A DNA stretch of 64,000 bases from Sulfurisphaera javensis (GTDB lineage: Archaea > Thermoproteota > Thermoprotei_A > Sulfolobales > Sulfolobaceae), in contig NZ_AP031322.1 of assembly GCF_041154675.1 (NCBI RefSeq), positions 124,001 to 188,000 of the forward strand, in the 5' to 3' direction. Positions 49,993-62,550 of the stretch are shown here, in pieces; the stretch's first letter is position 1; each line of letters starts with the position of its first letter. The notes beneath the pieces are model-generated. The model was not told the DNA's origin. It saw only the letters and a list, made by a program, of their open reading frames with translations, and did no database searches. The position numbers were made by a program, and so were the translations under genes.

Positions 49993-51922
49993 CCTTAAAT
50001 TTCTCTTTTAACCAATTTCTCACATCGTATATAAATATATTATCATATGGACATGCATCAACACATTCTCCAATGCCTATACATTTTATTGACTTAAATT
50101 CTCCCTTTCTTATGAATTCTCCTCTCATATCAGTTAATCCAACTGGGCATGCATTAGCACAATCAACAGTTTTACACTCTACACACTGTTGTGGATTTCT
50201 CACTTTTAATTTAAATAAACCAACTCTACTTACTGCTTGATTAAAAACTCCCCAGTAGCAATAACCAGTTGTTACACAAGCAAAGGTTCCTAAGAAGGGT
50301 ATTGATATGAAAAGTAAATACCACATGATGTCAAACCATATAAAATAAATTAGCATTGTAATATCAGTCCCAAATATTTGGAAAGAAATAATCCCCTCAC
50401 TGTTTAAATAAGATATTATTGCAGAAACTAATACAAAAATAGAAACAGACAGGGCTAACGTTCTGTATATTTGAGTGTTTTTAGAACTAAGTAATTTTCT
50501 ACCAGCTTTTGATTCCCTATTATATACTTTTAATGAATCGTAGAAATTACCTTGATACATTAGTGGTGCTGTACAACTCACTGCACATAAGTTTCTAGAG
50601 CCAAATAATAAGGAAAGTATTGCATAAACTATGTATGTTCCGATTAATCCTACTAATAAAGAATTAGTTACTGGACCCATTGTGCCAATTCCCATGCTCC
50701 ACATATAAGGTATATAAGGTAATACTGATGAAACTGGTGAGAATGAAGGTAAATAGATACTATATATCGCGTAAGCTAAAATCATTAATATCATTCTAAC
50801 TCTAACTTCTCTAACTTTTATCTCAAGCATTTTCTTAAATGCTAAGAAACCCATCTCAATACCCATCATTATTAAGAACCAAACACTACCTAACACTGTA
50901 CCTATAATATCTATTCCGTCCCATAAAACGTTTAAAGGAGTATTTGGATTTAACCATGGTAAAGTTAGGCTTGAAATAAATCCAGATACTCCAGAAGAGA
51001 AAACGCCTTCAACAAAATCTAAAACCCCACCCATGAAGAACTCCATGATAAAAGTAACAAATATTATTCCAAAAGCTATCTTAGCATCTCTCAAATAATT
51101 CCCTTTCTTATGGTTTGGTCCAGCAACTGCCCTATAAATAAACCAGATCATAGCTATTATCATAGAAAAATCATAAATTTCGAGATTTGAATACAGGAAA
51201 TAGACAAAAGCTCCGGCCATCATTAAGGCAAATATAGACATTAATTCTAATGTAGTGAAAACCTCTTGAGTAGCTCTTAATCTTTGATTGTAAAGAGTTT
51301 CATAAACTAGAATGGTTTCTCCAATCATTATTGCTGAAGATGCCCAAAATGGTATAACATATGAATGAAATATCTCAGGGAACCATGGCATTAGTAAAAG
51401 AAGACCAATAAGATAATTCCTTAAAGTTTTATCAATACCCTTTATGGAGAGAATTAAAGTAAAAGCCATTTCAGCTATCATTACTGAAACAAACCAAGGA
51501 TTTTCAACGGATGAATCAAATGTTGCTGGTAAACCAGTCTGAAGAGAATAAAATAATGAGCCCATAAATACTTCTCCTAATACCATTAAAAATGCAAAAA
51601 TCGGATAAATTACTTCCTTTTTAATGTTTTCAAAATTTAAGATTGCATATAATCCAAATACCATATAAGCTCCGTTAATTATTAAAAAGAGGAAAAGGTC
51701 ATGGTATGCTACATATAGATAAGCTCCTAAGTTCATTGTTGTCATCATTCCTTCTATGTATATAGCAAGAAGAACTCTTCTATCACTTTTCCATTTTTCA
51801 ATTTCATAAATCACATAAAACATTACAGCTAACATAGAGAAAGCTATAACGAAAAATAGAGGATAATTCATAGTTATAAATAATAAAAAAGAGATTAATA
51901 AATTATTCTGGTGGAATTTCAT
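49979..51922 (-). CDS. membrane protein with C-terminal ferredoxin-type iron-sulfur domain
   Basis: A 647-residue protein with about 14 membrane segments (residues 10-560) followed by a cytoplasmic iron-sulfur region. The first motif, [14 protein letters not shown], is complete for one [4Fe-4S] cluster. The second reads [12 protein letters not shown], where the usual second Cys is Ile, so the second cluster would be [3Fe-4S] or ligated otherwise. [20 protein letters not shown] tail ends the protein. It overlaps both neighbours in the operon permease - ferredoxin protein - membrane protein. It may pass electrons to or from the quinone pool; this is inference. Confidence 0.8.
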   Translation of the reverse strand: MKFHQNNLLISFLLFITMNYPLFFVIAFSMLAVMFYVIYEIEKWKSDRRVLLAIYIEGMMTTMNLGAYLYVAYHDLFLFLIINGAYMVFGLYAILNFENIKKEVIYPIFAFLMVLGEVFMGSLFYSLQTGLPATFDSSVENPWFVSVMIAEMAFTLILSIKGIDKTLRNYLIGLLLLMPWFPEIFHSYVIPFWASSAIMIGETILVYETLYNQRLRATQEVFTTLELMSIFALMMAGAFVYFLYSNLEIYDFSMIIAMIWFIYRAVAGPNHKKGNYLRDAKIAFGIIFVTFIMEFFMGGVLDFVEGVFSSGVSGFISSLTLPWLNPNTPLNVLWDGIDIIGTVLGSVWFLIMMGIEMGFLAFKKMLEIKVREVRVRMILMILAYAIYSIYLPSFSPVSSVLPYIPYMWSMGIGTMGPVTNSLLVGLIGTYIVYAILSLLFGSRNLCAVSCTAPLMYQGNFYDSLKVYNRESKAGRKLLSSKNTQIYRTLALSVSIFVLVSAIISYLNSEGIISFQIFGTDITMLIYFIWFDIMWYLLFISIPFLGTFACVTTGYCYWGVFNQAVSRVGLFKLKVRNPQQCVECKTVDCANACPVGLTDMRGEFIRKGEFKSIKCIGIGECVDACPYDNIFIYDVRNWLKEKFKGEKN

Positions 51923-53495
51923 TAAATATCATATTTAAGTCAATTCCGTTATTTCTATTATAATAGTAAGCTACTAAATATATTGCTATGCCAGAAGCAT
52001 AAATAATTCCTAAAGATAATAGTGTTGGAAGATTAACTGGAAGTAATACTGGATTATTCCACGTAAATACTAAAACTCCTACTAAGAACGCAAATACTGC
52101 ACCACCTATTATACTAATTAATGGTATACTACCTAAGCTCCATTTGTGTGGTACAGTACGCCTATAGATATCTTTTCTTATAAAAGGCATAATTGCAGTA
52201 GATATTGCAAATATAGCATAACCTATTTCAAAAACAACAGTAGTATCAACAATAGCAACTGGCGTGTTAAATGCATAAAGTAATACACCAACTTCTCCTA
52301 AGATTCCAACTAATAATGTCGCTTTTAGTGGAGATTTGAACTTATCATTCACATCAGCTAACCATGATGGCATAACCCTATCAAAAGACCATGCAAATAG
52401 ATATCTAACTAAAGCAACTACTAATGGTGGGTTACTGTAGAAGTTCGGTAACCATAAAGCTATAAACATTATTATAAACAATGGTAAACTATGGTTTACA
52501 ATAAACGCAAAATATGGGGTGAAATCACCAATATTACTTAATGAATTATACACAGTATCATTTATTTGATTATTTGAAATATAACTCCAAGATGTGAGAA
52601 ATGTTCCTCCGAAAGCTCTTTCATTAAAGTATGCTATTAGCATGTAATATACTGCAATGATCAAAATAGAAACTATTATTGAGTAGAGTACGTTAGTCTT
52701 TGGCCTCTTCATTTCACCAGACCATGATGCTGGTAAGTTATACCATGTATAATAATACCAAACTACTGGCAAGGCTAAGAATGAAGCAAACAATGTGGGG
52801 TAAAATGAGAGACCGTTCTTCTCTGCATCAGATATTACCTCATTATATGCATTTGGTATACCAACATTTTTACTTAATGCAATTGCAAACTGTGATGGAG
52901 TTATTTGTGCTAATGCAATAAACATTATAATACTTGTTATTATTGTTATTATTCCTCCCCATAATACAAACTTCCATTGAAATCTTGGTATCATTGCTAA
53001 TACTGTGGAAATAATTACAACAATTGTTCCTAATACTATCTCTGCTTCAGTAGTTCCTAAGAAGTTCCCTATATTTAAGAAGTAAGAATTGTTATAAGCT
53101 AAACCTATTCCAGAGAATAAATAAGCAAACCATTGTGCAGCTAAATAACTATAATAACCTAAGGAGAGTGCAAAACCTATGAATAAACCCCAATAGTTTA
53201 CGAAACCAATTAAAGGATGAATAGCTCTACTATTAAATACATAATCTCCTCCAGATCTAGGCATAGAAATTCCGGCTATATAAAAAAGATATGCCATTCC
53301 TAATGTAGCAGGAAGAGCTAATAAAAATGATAATATCCAATTTGCTCCGGGAGCAGTAAATAACCATGACATTATTAATATTGGTACTCCTCCAGTTACT
53401 AATCCAAAAGTTGCTGACATTGATGCCCAGGGGCTTACTTCCCTTACTAACCCGGAGCTTTCTCTTAAAAATAGAGACTTTTTCTCTTGGGCCAT
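51903..53495 (-). CDS. amino acid permease, APC superfamily
   Basis: A 530-residue protein with 12-14 membrane segments. The N-terminal [19 protein letters not shown] and the early [20 protein letters not shown] correspond to the conserved first helices of APC amino acid/polyamine permeases (the PRSGGDYV motif is diagnostic). It is the first gene of the operon, overlapping the iron-sulfur membrane protein by 20 bases. The transported compound is unknown; the operon partner is unusual for a permease. Confidence 0.88.
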   Translation of the reverse strand: MAQEKKSLFLRESSGLVREVSPWASMSATFGLVTGGVPILIMSWLFTAPGANWILSFLLALPATLGMAYLFYIAGISMPRSGGDYVFNSRAIHPLIGFVNYWGLFIGFALSLGYYSYLAAQWFAYLFSGIGLAYNNSYFLNIGNFLGTTEAEIVLGTIVVIISTVLAMIPRFQWKFVLWGGIITIITSIIMFIALAQITPSQFAIALSKNVGIPNAYNEVISDAEKNGLSFYPTLFASFLALPVVWYYYTWYNLPASWSGEMKRPKTNVLYSIIVSILIIAVYYMLIAYFNERAFGGTFLTSWSYISNNQINDTVYNSLSNIGDFTPYFAFIVNHSLPLFIIMFIALWLPNFYSNPPLVVALVRYLFAWSFDRVMPSWLADVNDKFKSPLKATLLVGILGEVGVLLYAFNTPVAIVDTTVVFEIGYAIFAISTAIMPFIRKDIYRRTVPHKWSLGSIPLISIIGGAVFAFLVGVLVFTWNNPVLLPVNLPTLLSLGIIYASGIAIYLVAYYYNRNNGIDLNMIFNEIPPE

Positions 53496-53673
53496 TTCCT
53501 CAATAGTAGGGCCATAGTTAGAAAAATAAACTTAACTATTGAAAACACCTAATTGAAGTCCCTAAAAAAAATCTATAATCTTAAATTGTTTAAAACATTC
53601 TCTTTCCTAATGTTGTTCATTTTAAAAATAGCGAGTCCATTTTAGATAAAGTTATGTAATACAAAAAGGGGTA

Positions 53674-55068
53674 TTATGTCAAGTGTTTATTTATTAATTC
53701 GTAAAACTGTTTCCTCTTTTTATACTTTTCTTTTAATTGGCTTATGAAATTCTCATACTCATCTGGTTTCATATATTTTTTTGCTATTTTTAGCATTTGT
53801 ATAATATCTTCGTACTTTTTGTCTTCAACCATTTGTTCTACTAGGAATTGCAAGATATTTATTAGCTTATCTTTTCTTTGCTCTCCTGTAATCTTAACTA
53901 TATCAATATAATAATCTTTTAAAGAAGTGAACTTGTTAATAATTGAGGCTGCTATATCATATCTTAATGAACCAGTGGCTATCTCATATAATTTAATAAG
54001 TAATGGATAAAGTATAACATTGTTATCAGCTAATTCATAAAGTTGCTTAATTATCTCATTATTTCCTTTTATTAAAGAAACTATTTTGTCAGAGTCCTTT
54101 AAAATACCCCCTAAATCCTTTAATTCTATCATTTTTTTAAGATATTCTAAAGCCTCAGAGAATTCTTCATTATCATAATAATACTCAAACAATTTTGAGT
54201 ATAACATATTAAACTTAGCAAATTCAACTGCTTCTTTTTCATCTATCTGAAGTAATATGTCAAACTTTTCTTCTTTCGAGAAGTAATCTGTATCAATTAA
54301 TTGCAAAATCTTATCTTTTTCTCCTCTCTTGAGCAAGACTCTTAAGTAAGCTCTTACATTTAATTTATTCTTAATTCTTTCATTACTAAAGAGAAATAAA
54401 ATCAGATTATCTAAATTTCCATACTTATCTTTTTCTATTATACTTTCTAATCTTGCTATATCTTTATCTTCAATTTCTTTCTCTAAAAAAATACTTCCTA
54501 ATGTTTTCATCAAGTTTTCATCGTATTCTTTTTCCGTTATGAAATTGTAAAAACATCTAGTATTACATGATACAATTGCTTCAAGTATCTCAAATATATC
54601 TTCCTTAGTTATTTTATTCTTATTATTATTAAGAAAATCTGTGAAATTATTTACTATATTCTCAGTAGGATTCTGTTTAATAATATTTTTATATCTAGCT
54701 AAAGCTCCTCTAATATCCTCTAATGGACTAAGATAGTTAGCTATAATCGGGAACTTCTCTAGTAATGTAAGTAAGATCCATGAAATCTCTCTCTTGTTAT
54801 AATTTCTGATTTTTTCATCTATTTCATCTAAATTAACATACTCTCCTTTTTCATATGCTATCTGAATAGCTAGAATATGCTCACATTTTTCTCCTAATCT
54901 GCACTCGCATTTTCCTTTTTTACTATCTAGATCATATTGTGCTCTGTACATATCAACATCTTTAACAATTCCAATAAGGAGTCTTCCTTTCTTTATCAAG
55001 CCTAAGACATTTCCCTCTAAATATAATTGTGAAGCCCTATCACGTACCTCTTTAGAATAATTTTCCAT
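53674..55068 (-). CDS. SWIM zinc-finger protein
   Basis: The 464-residue protein has a SWIM-type zinc finger (CECRLGEKCEHILAIQIAY) at about residues 54-72, with Cys-x-Cys and Cys-x-His ligands. Upstream, VRDRASQLYLEGNVLGLIKK is the usual N-terminal strand region. The rest is a helical repeat array of charged residues, probably a scaffold. SWIM proteins bind nucleic acids or proteins. In archaea they are sometimes encoded near DoxDA-like or helicase genes, but no helicase is here. Function unknown. Confidence 0.8.
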   Translation of the reverse strand: MENYSKEVRDRASQLYLEGNVLGLIKKGRLLIGIVKDVDMYRAQYDLDSKKGKCECRLGEKCEHILAIQIAYEKGEYVNLDEIDEKIRNYNKREISWILLTLLEKFPIIANYLSPLEDIRGALARYKNIIKQNPTENIVNNFTDFLNNNKNKITKEDIFEILEAIVSCNTRCFYNFITEKEYDENLMKTLGSIFLEKEIEDKDIARLESIIEKDKYGNLDNLILFLFSNERIKNKLNVRAYLRVLLKRGEKDKILQLIDTDYFSKEEKFDILLQIDEKEAVEFAKFNMLYSKLFEYYYDNEEFSEALEYLKKMIELKDLGGILKDSDKIVSLIKGNNEIIKQLYELADNNVILYPLLIKLYEIATGSLRYDIAASIINKFTSLKDYYIDIVKITGEQRKDKLINILQFLVEQMVEDKKYEDIIQMLKIAKKYMKPDEYENFISQLKEKYKKRKQFYELINKHLT

Positions 55069-55104
55069 AAAAGAAAATACAAAAAGAAAAATTTAAACTA
55101 TCTT

Positions 55105-55611
55105 TTAGCTTATGACGAATGTAGCTGTAGCTTGTCTACTTCCACTTATTGCTGGAGTAAACAATTTCACATAATATTTACCGGGTGATAGATGTAATCC
55201 CTTTATTATTAAGTGAAATTGACCCTCACTTCCTAATACTACTATGAATCCAGAGTACCAATTAACAGAATCCTTTTTATTTGCATTCCATGGTGCTTGT
55301 ATTATCTTTACTGTGTCATTTGAGATTTCAGACGAGTTTAAGAACATATGCCATGTAGAATTATAAATTTCCATTAAAGGTGCAGAGGCTGGATAAGCAT
55401 CTGGTCCGTCTATATCAGTTATATTCATGATTAAACATACTCCTTTTGGTGTGTTATATGCCTCAATATAAGTGATATTAAGTTTTGGTAGTTTTGAATT
55501 ATTAAATAAAGGTCCTACAACATTGCCATATGCCCATTGGCCTGTACCTAATATCCATCCAATAGTAAATATTGCAAAAATTAAACCTACAATAGTTACT
55601 TTATTAACCAT
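55105..55611 (-). CDS. doxA: thiosulfate:quinone oxidoreductase subunit DoxA
   Basis: The protein has an N-terminal membrane anchor ([18 protein letters not shown]) and an extracellular beta-rich domain ([39 protein letters not shown]). This is the layout of DoxA, the partner of DoxD in thiosulfate:quinone oxidoreductase, which feeds electrons from thiosulfate into the quinone pool. I prefer the ATG at 55611, because GGTGAGG lies just upstream as a ribosome binding site; an ATG at 55623 would overlap doxD. It is transcribed with doxD. Confidence 0.88.
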   Translation of the reverse strand: MVNKVTIVGLIFAIFTIGWILGTGQWAYGNVVGPLFNNSKLPKLNITYIEAYNTPKGVCLIMNITDIDGPDAYPASAPLMEIYNSTWHMFLNSSEISNDTVKIIQAPWNANKKDSVNWYSGFIVVLGSEGQFHLIIKGLHLSPGKYYVKLFTPAISGSRQATATFVIS

Positions 55612-55616
55612 TTTCC

Positions 55617-56159
55617 TCACCATAATTTAATCCACTTAAGTATAGGAACATTAGCTATTGGTCTATCTCCAAATTTTTTGTAAAGGAAGTAGTCTAATCC
55701 CCAGACTCTTCCGGCACCAGTTAACATTATCACTATAGAACCTGCCGTTAATAATGCTCCTATTTGCCATTCGTCTTCACAAGTTGATCCTAACCAATAT
55801 GCCGGAGCCATACCAATTGCCATTACAGCAGTACCAAATGCAGCCAATCTAGTTAGTAATCCTATTACGACAAATAAGCCGGCAATAACTTCAATATAAC
55901 TAAATATAGTTAGGAAAGTAACGTTAAGAGCGTGATTTTCTAGAGTCATTAATAAGAATGGTTTAAATGGTCCAGCATGTGGTAAAAAGTTTACTAGTTT
56001 TCCACCAACGAATGATGGAGAGTTAGGATCTAATTTCGCTGGTTTTAATACTGCCTTTCTTAACCCTCCATCTAAAAACATCCATCCTACGGCAAACCTT
56101 ATTGGCCATACGTATTCTAATCTTGTAGCATTTCCTTCGTTGTAGTTCATCTTGGACAT
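55617..56159 (-). CDS. doxD: thiosulfate:quinone oxidoreductase subunit DoxD
   Basis: A 180-residue protein with four membrane segments. The start ([20 protein letters not shown]) is the typical first helix of DoxD, followed by [20 protein letters not shown], then [20 protein letters not shown]. DoxD is the membrane subunit of thiosulfate:quinone oxidoreductase in Acidianus/Sulfolobus and supports sulfur oxidation. The doxA gene follows at once, so they form an operon. The separate (unfused) doxD and doxA fit Acidianus-type organisms. Confidence 0.9.
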   Translation of the reverse strand: MSKMNYNEGNATRLEYVWPIRFAVGWMFLDGGLRKAVLKPAKLDPNSPSFVGGKLVNFLPHAGPFKPFLLMTLENHALNVTFLTIFSYIEVIAGLFVVIGLLTRLAAFGTAVMAIGMAPAYWLGSTCEDEWQIGALLTAGSIVIMLTGAGRVWGLDYFLYKKFGDRPIANVPILKWIKLW

Positions 56160-56278
56160 TTCATTTCACAATAAGATAATTCAACTTTGTTAATAAAAAG
56201 TTTTTCTTCTTAAAAGTTTAATCTGATAAGATACTTTCTATTTTTTATATTCACAAAAATAAATATACATAAATATAG

Positions 56279-56812
56279 TCATTTAATATCTTTTGCCAAA
56301 AATTTGCGTGCTAATGTTATAGCAACCTCTTCTTGCATTTTTATTATAGAATAATAAAGCTGGAATGCCTTAATTAAATTGTTGAGAGCTTCATCAAACT
56401 TTTCAATATTTAAAAGAGGTGTAACGATCTTTACACAGCACTCTTCCCTAACATATTGAAATTCCTTAATGAGACCATTTACAATATCTATTCCAGGAAA
56501 TTCATCTAAGCAATCTTCTTCTGTAGTACTTAGTTTCTCTGGCAAAATTTCTAATGTCATATAATATTTTACTCTTCCAGGTTGATCTAAAATTTCTCTT
56601 AACTTATCAACTTTAAGCCTTTCAAAGATATGACCTTTATCTATGGGAAAGTCCTTAGAAACTAAAACAGCATAACCACTAAATTCCTTATAAAAGTACT
56701 CCCCTTCAACTCCTCTTATTTCATTCCAGCCATTATCTAAATTTTCTACAAATATATAATTCGAAATTGAGTTTCTAAACTCTAAAAGGTTTAAATGTAT
56801 TTCAACTTTCAC
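56279..56812 (-). CDS. hypothetical protein
   Basis: A 177-residue, acidic soluble protein beginning MKVEIHLNLLEFRNSISNYI, with a strand-rich first half and a helical end (KFDEALNNLIKAFQLYYSII). Two adjacent Cys (EECCVK) near residue 129 may bind metal. The family is not recognised. It lies between doxD and an MFS gene and has its own AT-rich upstream region. Confidence 0.6.
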   Translation of the reverse strand: MKVEIHLNLLEFRNSISNYIFVENLDNGWNEIRGVEGEYFYKEFSGYAVLVSKDFPIDKGHIFERLKVDKLREILDQPGRVKYYMTLEILPEKLSTTEEDCLDEFPGIDIVNGLIKEFQYVREECCVKIVTPLLNIEKFDEALNNLIKAFQLYYSIIKMQEEVAITLARKFLAKDIK

Positions 56813-57005
56813 AAGGTTATATTAAACTTCAGAAATATCTTTCTTTCCATCTCTTTCTAGCAAGCTTTAACGCAAACTTTTTGCTTATCATTAAATTGTA
56901 CCTATATTTCATTAAGTTCCATCTTCCAAGATGATATAGTCTTGACTTATAACCCATACTTTTTAGTTAGAAAAAAGATATAAATAATTATTTCAAAATT
57001 GAAGT

Positions 57006-58100
57006 GTGCCAAAAGGTAAAATGATTCTAGCAATAGGATTCATCATAATGTCATTCAATTCTCTTTATCAGTACGCATGGAACGCTTTTCTTCCTCACCT
57101 AAAAATTGGATTAAGAGCTACTTTGCCAGAAATTGAAGTAGCTTTCACTCTTTTTACTATTTTCTCAACAACTTTTCAAATAATCGGTGGAAATATTGCA
57201 GATTCAAAAGGCCCTAGAAAGATTGGAATAATATCCTCTATTCTTTCAGCTACTGGATTCTTAGGTTCCTCTTTTTCCTCATCACTTTATCAATTTTACT
57301 TCTTTTGGTCAATAGGAAGCATTGGTGAAGGGATTCTATATGGTATTGCAGCAAATTTAGCTGTAAAATGGTTTAAGAAAACTAGAGGCTTTGCAACCGG
57401 TTTTGTATCCCTCGGTTTTGGTCTAGGATCTGTTTTGGTAAATCCCTTTATATATTCTTTCTATAACTATAGAATGGTAATGTTTCTAATAGGGTTATTA
57501 GAAATTATAATACTTCCAGTAATGTTAAGTTTTGTCGATTATCCTAAGGAAGTGAAAGGAGAAAAGCCAAAAGACGTTTTAAAAACTGGAAAATGGTGGC
57601 TAATTTATTTCTCTTTTGCTTTAAGTGCAGTACCTTTAACGATTTACTCCTCTTCTCTTTCAGTTGTTGCAAATGGTAATGTGATTCTGCTAATAACTAT
57701 ATTTCCCTTATTAAGTGGAATTAGTAGACCAATTTTAGGTTATATTTCAGATATTTTAGGTAGGTTAACGACTCTCTTAGTTACACTTACAATGATGATA
57801 ATAGGTAGTATATTATTCCTTGTTAACCTTATACTTCCTTCAGTTCTAGTTATAGGATTCTTTGGTGGTTCCTTAATTACACTTTATTTTTCAATTGTAG
57901 GAGATATATTTGGAGAAAAATTCTCTACTTCTAATAATGCTATTCTTTACACTGGTAAAGCAGTTGCTGGGGTTTTAGGTGGTTTTACATTTTCCCTTTT
58001 ATATGATTTTTCTCCTACTATAGCTAAAGAATTTGGTTTAATTTCAGCAATTGCAGGCTTATTGTTATTGCTGTCGAAAACAGTTCCCATGAAAGCGTGA
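57006..58100 (+). CDS. MFS transporter (oxalate/formate-antiporter-like)
   Basis: A 364-residue protein from the GTG at 57006 with about 12 membrane segments. GGNIADSKGPRKIGIISSIL contains the loop 2-3 MFS motif, and VKWFKKTRGFATGFVSLGFG matches the oxalate/formate family layout. SGISRPILGYISDILGRLTT is the second-half repeat of the motif. TATA-like GATATAAATAATT lies about 26 bases upstream. The substrate is unknown. The IS607-like element begins just after the stop codon. Confidence 0.85.
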   Translation: MPKGKMILAIGFIIMSFNSLYQYAWNAFLPHLKIGLRATLPEIEVAFTLFTIFSTTFQIIGGNIADSKGPRKIGIISSILSATGFLGSSFSSSLYQFYFFWSIGSIGEGILYGIAANLAVKWFKKTRGFATGFVSLGFGLGSVLVNPFIYSFYNYRMVMFLIGLLEIIILPVMLSFVDYPKEVKGEKPKDVLKTGKWWLIYFSFALSAVPLTIYSSSLSVVANGNVILLITIFPLLSGISRPILGYISDILGRLTTLLVTLTMMIIGSILFLVNLILPSVLVIGFFGGSLITLYFSIVGDIFGEKFSTSNNAILYTGKAVAGVLGGFTFSLLYDFSPTIAKEFGLISAIAGLLLLLSKTVPMKA

Positions 58101-58127
58101 AGTTTAAATACTTTGTCTACAAATCTG

Positions 58128-58697
58128 ATGCTAAGACCCAAAGAAGTATGCCAAAAACTAGGAATCTCATACAGAACATTACAAGAATACGTGAAAAAAG
58201 GATACATAAAACCAGAAAGACTACCATCAGGAAAAATGAGATTCCGTGAAGAAGACGTCGAAAGACTAGCAGGAATAATACGAAAGAAGAAAATAGTACT
58301 CTACGCTAGAGTATCATCACAAAAAGATGACTTAGTAAACCAAGTAAACTACTTAAAGGAAAAAGTACCAGAACACGACATAATAATAACAGACATAAGA
58401 TCTGGACTGAATATGAAGAGAAAAGGATTCCAAAGACTCTTGAAGATGATACTAAACAATGAGGTCAACAAAATAGTGATAGCTTACCCAGACAGACTAG
58501 TAAGATTCGGATTCGAAATAATAGAGGAAATATGTAAAACACACGGTTGTGAAATAATAGTACTAGAAAAAGAAGACAAAACACCAGAACAAGAACTAAT
58601 TGAAGACCTAATTAGCATCTTAGTCTCATTCTCTGGAAAGTTATACGGAATGAAAAGTCATAAGGTGAAAAAATGTGTTGAAGAACTTAAGAATTAA
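58128..58697 (+). CDS. tnpA: IS607-type serine recombinase TnpA
   Basis: About 189 residues from the ATG at 58128; a TTG at 58113 is also possible, but the TATA box at about 58105 favours the ATG. Residues 1-45 form a MerR-like helix-turn-helix (RPKEVCQKLGISYRTLQEYV). Then comes the resolvase catalytic domain with VLYARVSSQKDDLVNQ (catalytic Ser at about 63), DIRSGLNMKRKGFQRLLKMI and YPDRLVRFGFEII. It catalyses excision and integration through a 5'-phosphoserine link. It appears intact. Confidence 0.88.
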   Translation: MLRPKEVCQKLGISYRTLQEYVKKGYIKPERLPSGKMRFREEDVERLAGIIRKKKIVLYARVSSQKDDLVNQVNYLKEKVPEHDIIITDIRSGLNMKRKGFQRLLKMILNNEVNKIVIAYPDRLVRFGFEIIEEICKTHGCEIIVLEKEDKTPEQELIEDLISILVSFSGKLYGMKSHKVKKCVEELKN

Positions 58698-58879
58698 AAC
58701 ATTCTATCCAGAAAAAGAATACATACATTTAACGTATGCAATAAAAAATGATAAAGAAAGAAGCAAAGAACTAATCCACTCTTACATGAAATTACAAAAA
58801 TTAGGGCATAAAGCCCCGCCCTTAAGGACGGGGATGAATGTCCTCAAAATTTAAATAATTATTCCAATTAAAATCCATT

Positions 58880-60072
<1,193 letters not shown>

Positions 60073-61069
60073 AGTAAACAAAGGAATAAAGTATGTTTTT
60101 AGTAAAACTAAGGTAAAGAATAGAAGAGTCGAATTACCAAAAAAGAAGAAAATATATAAGGAGTTGAGAGAGTATCTAATTACTCATGGATTAGCAAAAC
60201 ACTACATAGACCAAGCAATTCACGACGTGTATTCTATCCTTGAATCTTGGAGAAGAAGATTTGAAAAAGGGAAAATTGAATTCAAACCACCATTAGTTAA
60301 GAAGGGTTATGTAAGAGTAAAAACAACATTAAGAAAAGTCGTTAGGAAGAGTGTTAGAATAACTGTAAAACCACATGAATATATCACATACTCATGGGAT
60401 AAAAGCTGGTTTTCAAAAAGGGTTGAAGGAATGGAGTTAACAGAACCAGTCATAAAGGAGGATAAAGTGTACTTAGTGTTTAGAAAAGAATTACCGAGTA
60501 CAACTCCACTCGATGTAGTAGCATTTGACTCAAATCTCTTCTCACTTGACGGTTATGATGGTGAGAAGTTTGTCACAATCTCTCTAAAACAACTTTATTC
60601 CTTGAAGTACATCATGCAAATGAAGAGGGCTAAAGTACAGTCTATTGCATCTAAGAAGTTGAAGAGTGGTAAAAGGTTGATGGAAAAATACTCTCATCGC
60701 GAGAGGAATAGGGTTAACGATTTGATTAACAAGTTGGCTAACTTCATTCTTGAGTTATACAATAATCACATGTTAGTTTTTGAGAGACTGAATAAACAGA
60801 GTATGTTTGATGATGCTAGTGAGTCTTTGTCACGTAAGCTTTCAAGGACTGTCTGGAGGAAGTTGGTTAGCGTGTTGAAATACAAGGCTCCTCTATACGG
60901 TTGTAAAGTAGTGGAAGTTAATCCAACTCTCACATCTAGGTCTTGTCCCAGATGTGGATGGGTTAATTCCCGAATGGTTGGCAAGACCTTTAGGTGTGAG
61001 AGGTGTGGGTTCACTCTTGACAGACAATATAATGCATCATTAAACATCATGAAAAAGTTCTTATCTAAG

Positions 61070-61200
61070 TTTAATCTCAGGATGTGGGGGTTTCCTCACC
61101 GTAAGGTGAGTGGGGTTATCCCCCTAATGGGGGTGAGAAGGATGAACGGTTTAATCCGCGACTTCGGTGAACTCCAAGGGTCGAGAATAGAATACAAAAT
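61070..61200 (+). ncRNA. putative reRNA region of the IS607-like element
   Basis: The end of tnpB contains GC-rich hairpins (CCTCACCGTAAGGTGAG and ATCCCCCTAATGGGGGT) in otherwise AT-rich DNA, as expected for the scaffold RNA overlapping the tnpB 3' end. The borders are approximate. Confidence 0.45.
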
Positions 61201-61311
61201 ATATGAAATTCGATGAGACCCAAACCCCTAAAAGCCGTACTCAAAGAGCAGTAAAAAGGTTCTAAAAATGAGGGAAGAAAGCCTTCTCCATTAGGGCTGA
61301 AATTCTATCTT

Positions 61312-62469
61312 TTACTCCACTTTATCCACATATTTTACATATCTTCCAAGTAATGCGAGTAATATTATGATTATAGGGATAATAAAAGCTAAAGTTAGTC
61401 TAAATCCTATATGTTGAATAACAAATCCTGCAACTGTAGGTGTTATAATACCTATTAGCATCATAACAGCAAAGAAAGTACTATTTGCGGCATTTCTTTC
61501 TTCTGGTTTAAACGTTCTGCTTATTGAAATTACTGAAAGTGGGTAAGTTAGGCCATGAGGGATTCCTAAAAGTAAAAGTGCAATTGTAAAGAAAGTTAAA
61601 AGAGGAGGAAGAACAGAGATCAAAATTAATCCTACAGTAGTTACAGAAATGGCAAAGACAATGTGATAATATAATTTCTCAGCTGGTCTTATGGAAAGAT
61701 ATAGCCTTGAGAGAAAGGAAGTTAAGAAAAAGGATGAAAATAGTAGGGTTACGGTAGAGTAAGATACATTAAACGTTGATTTTGCATAAATCCCTCCAAA
61801 AGCTAAAAGAATCGAGAACACAATATTATATGTTAAAATGTTTATTACAGCTGTAATAAAGCCAGGATTTGAGAGAACCTTAACTTTTGTACCATTTCCA
61901 TTCTCATTTGGAAATTCAACAAAAAAAGCCATTATACCAGTAAGAATAGAAAAAGGTGCGAAAAACAGAAAGACAAAAAGTAAATTGAAATAATCAAGTA
62001 TCCAAGATTCAATTGCTGGTCCTATTACTAAACTCGCACTTAAAGCTAAAGTATATATAGACAAAACTCTTTCCCTTTGCTTTCTATCTTTTAATAACCC
62101 AGCATAAGTTATTATATTAGGCATTAGAATTCCTAAGACTACCCCAGCAATTCCAGACAAAATCCAAACTGTAATTGGAGAAACTAAATAAAAAAGAGGC
62201 AAGAGAAATGCATAAATTAAAGCAGAAATTCTGAAAACAATTTTTCTAATATCTCCTCTTAACCTAGAATTTATTATCCCACTACCTATAAATGTTGATA
62301 ACGAAGTTAACGCAGAAATTATTCCTACCTCTTCTTCATTAAAATTAAATAAATACTTTACAACAAGGGGTAATGTTGTCATTAACATATTGTTTGAGGC
62401 TCTTACAGCTATAGTCAATGGAATAATAACAAGTAATGCTTCAATAAATGTTATTTCTTTTCTTTGCAT
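61312..62469 (-). CDS. MFS transporter
   Basis: A 385-residue protein with 12 membrane segments. VRASNNMLMTTLPLVVKYLF, YAGLLKDRKQRERVLSIYTL and HGLTYPLSVISISRTFKPEE match the MFS paralogue at 40.2 kb throughout. The central loop (EFPNENGNGTKVKV) joins two six-helix halves. The substrate is unknown. The gene is divergent from the DUF3834-like gene. Confidence 0.85.
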   Translation of the reverse strand: MQRKEITFIEALLVIIPLTIAVRASNNMLMTTLPLVVKYLFNFNEEEVGIISALTSLSTFIGSGIINSRLRGDIRKIVFRISALIYAFLLPLFYLVSPITVWILSGIAGVVLGILMPNIITYAGLLKDRKQRERVLSIYTLALSASLVIGPAIESWILDYFNLLFVFLFFAPFSILTGIMAFFVEFPNENGNGTKVKVLSNPGFITAVINILTYNIVFSILLAFGGIYAKSTFNVSYSTVTLLFSSFFLTSFLSRLYLSIRPAEKLYYHIVFAISVTTVGLILISVLPPLLTFFTIALLLLGIPHGLTYPLSVISISRTFKPEERNAANSTFFAVMMLIGIITPTVAGFVIQHIGFRLTLAFIIPIIIILLALLGRYVKYVDKVE

Positions 62470-62550
62470 AAAAATGTGATTTTCTTATTGCTATTTAAGT
62501 TTATTTGACGTAAAATTTTCTAATAAAAACATTTAAGGAATTGAGTTTCT

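Noticed and set aside
52700-52921. Plus-strand frame of 73 codons
   Set aside because: Antisense to the APC permease; Met/Gln-rich shadow composition.
57947-58207. Minus-strand frame of 86 codons across the MFS end and tnpA start
   Set aside because: Covers two well-supported genes on the other strand.
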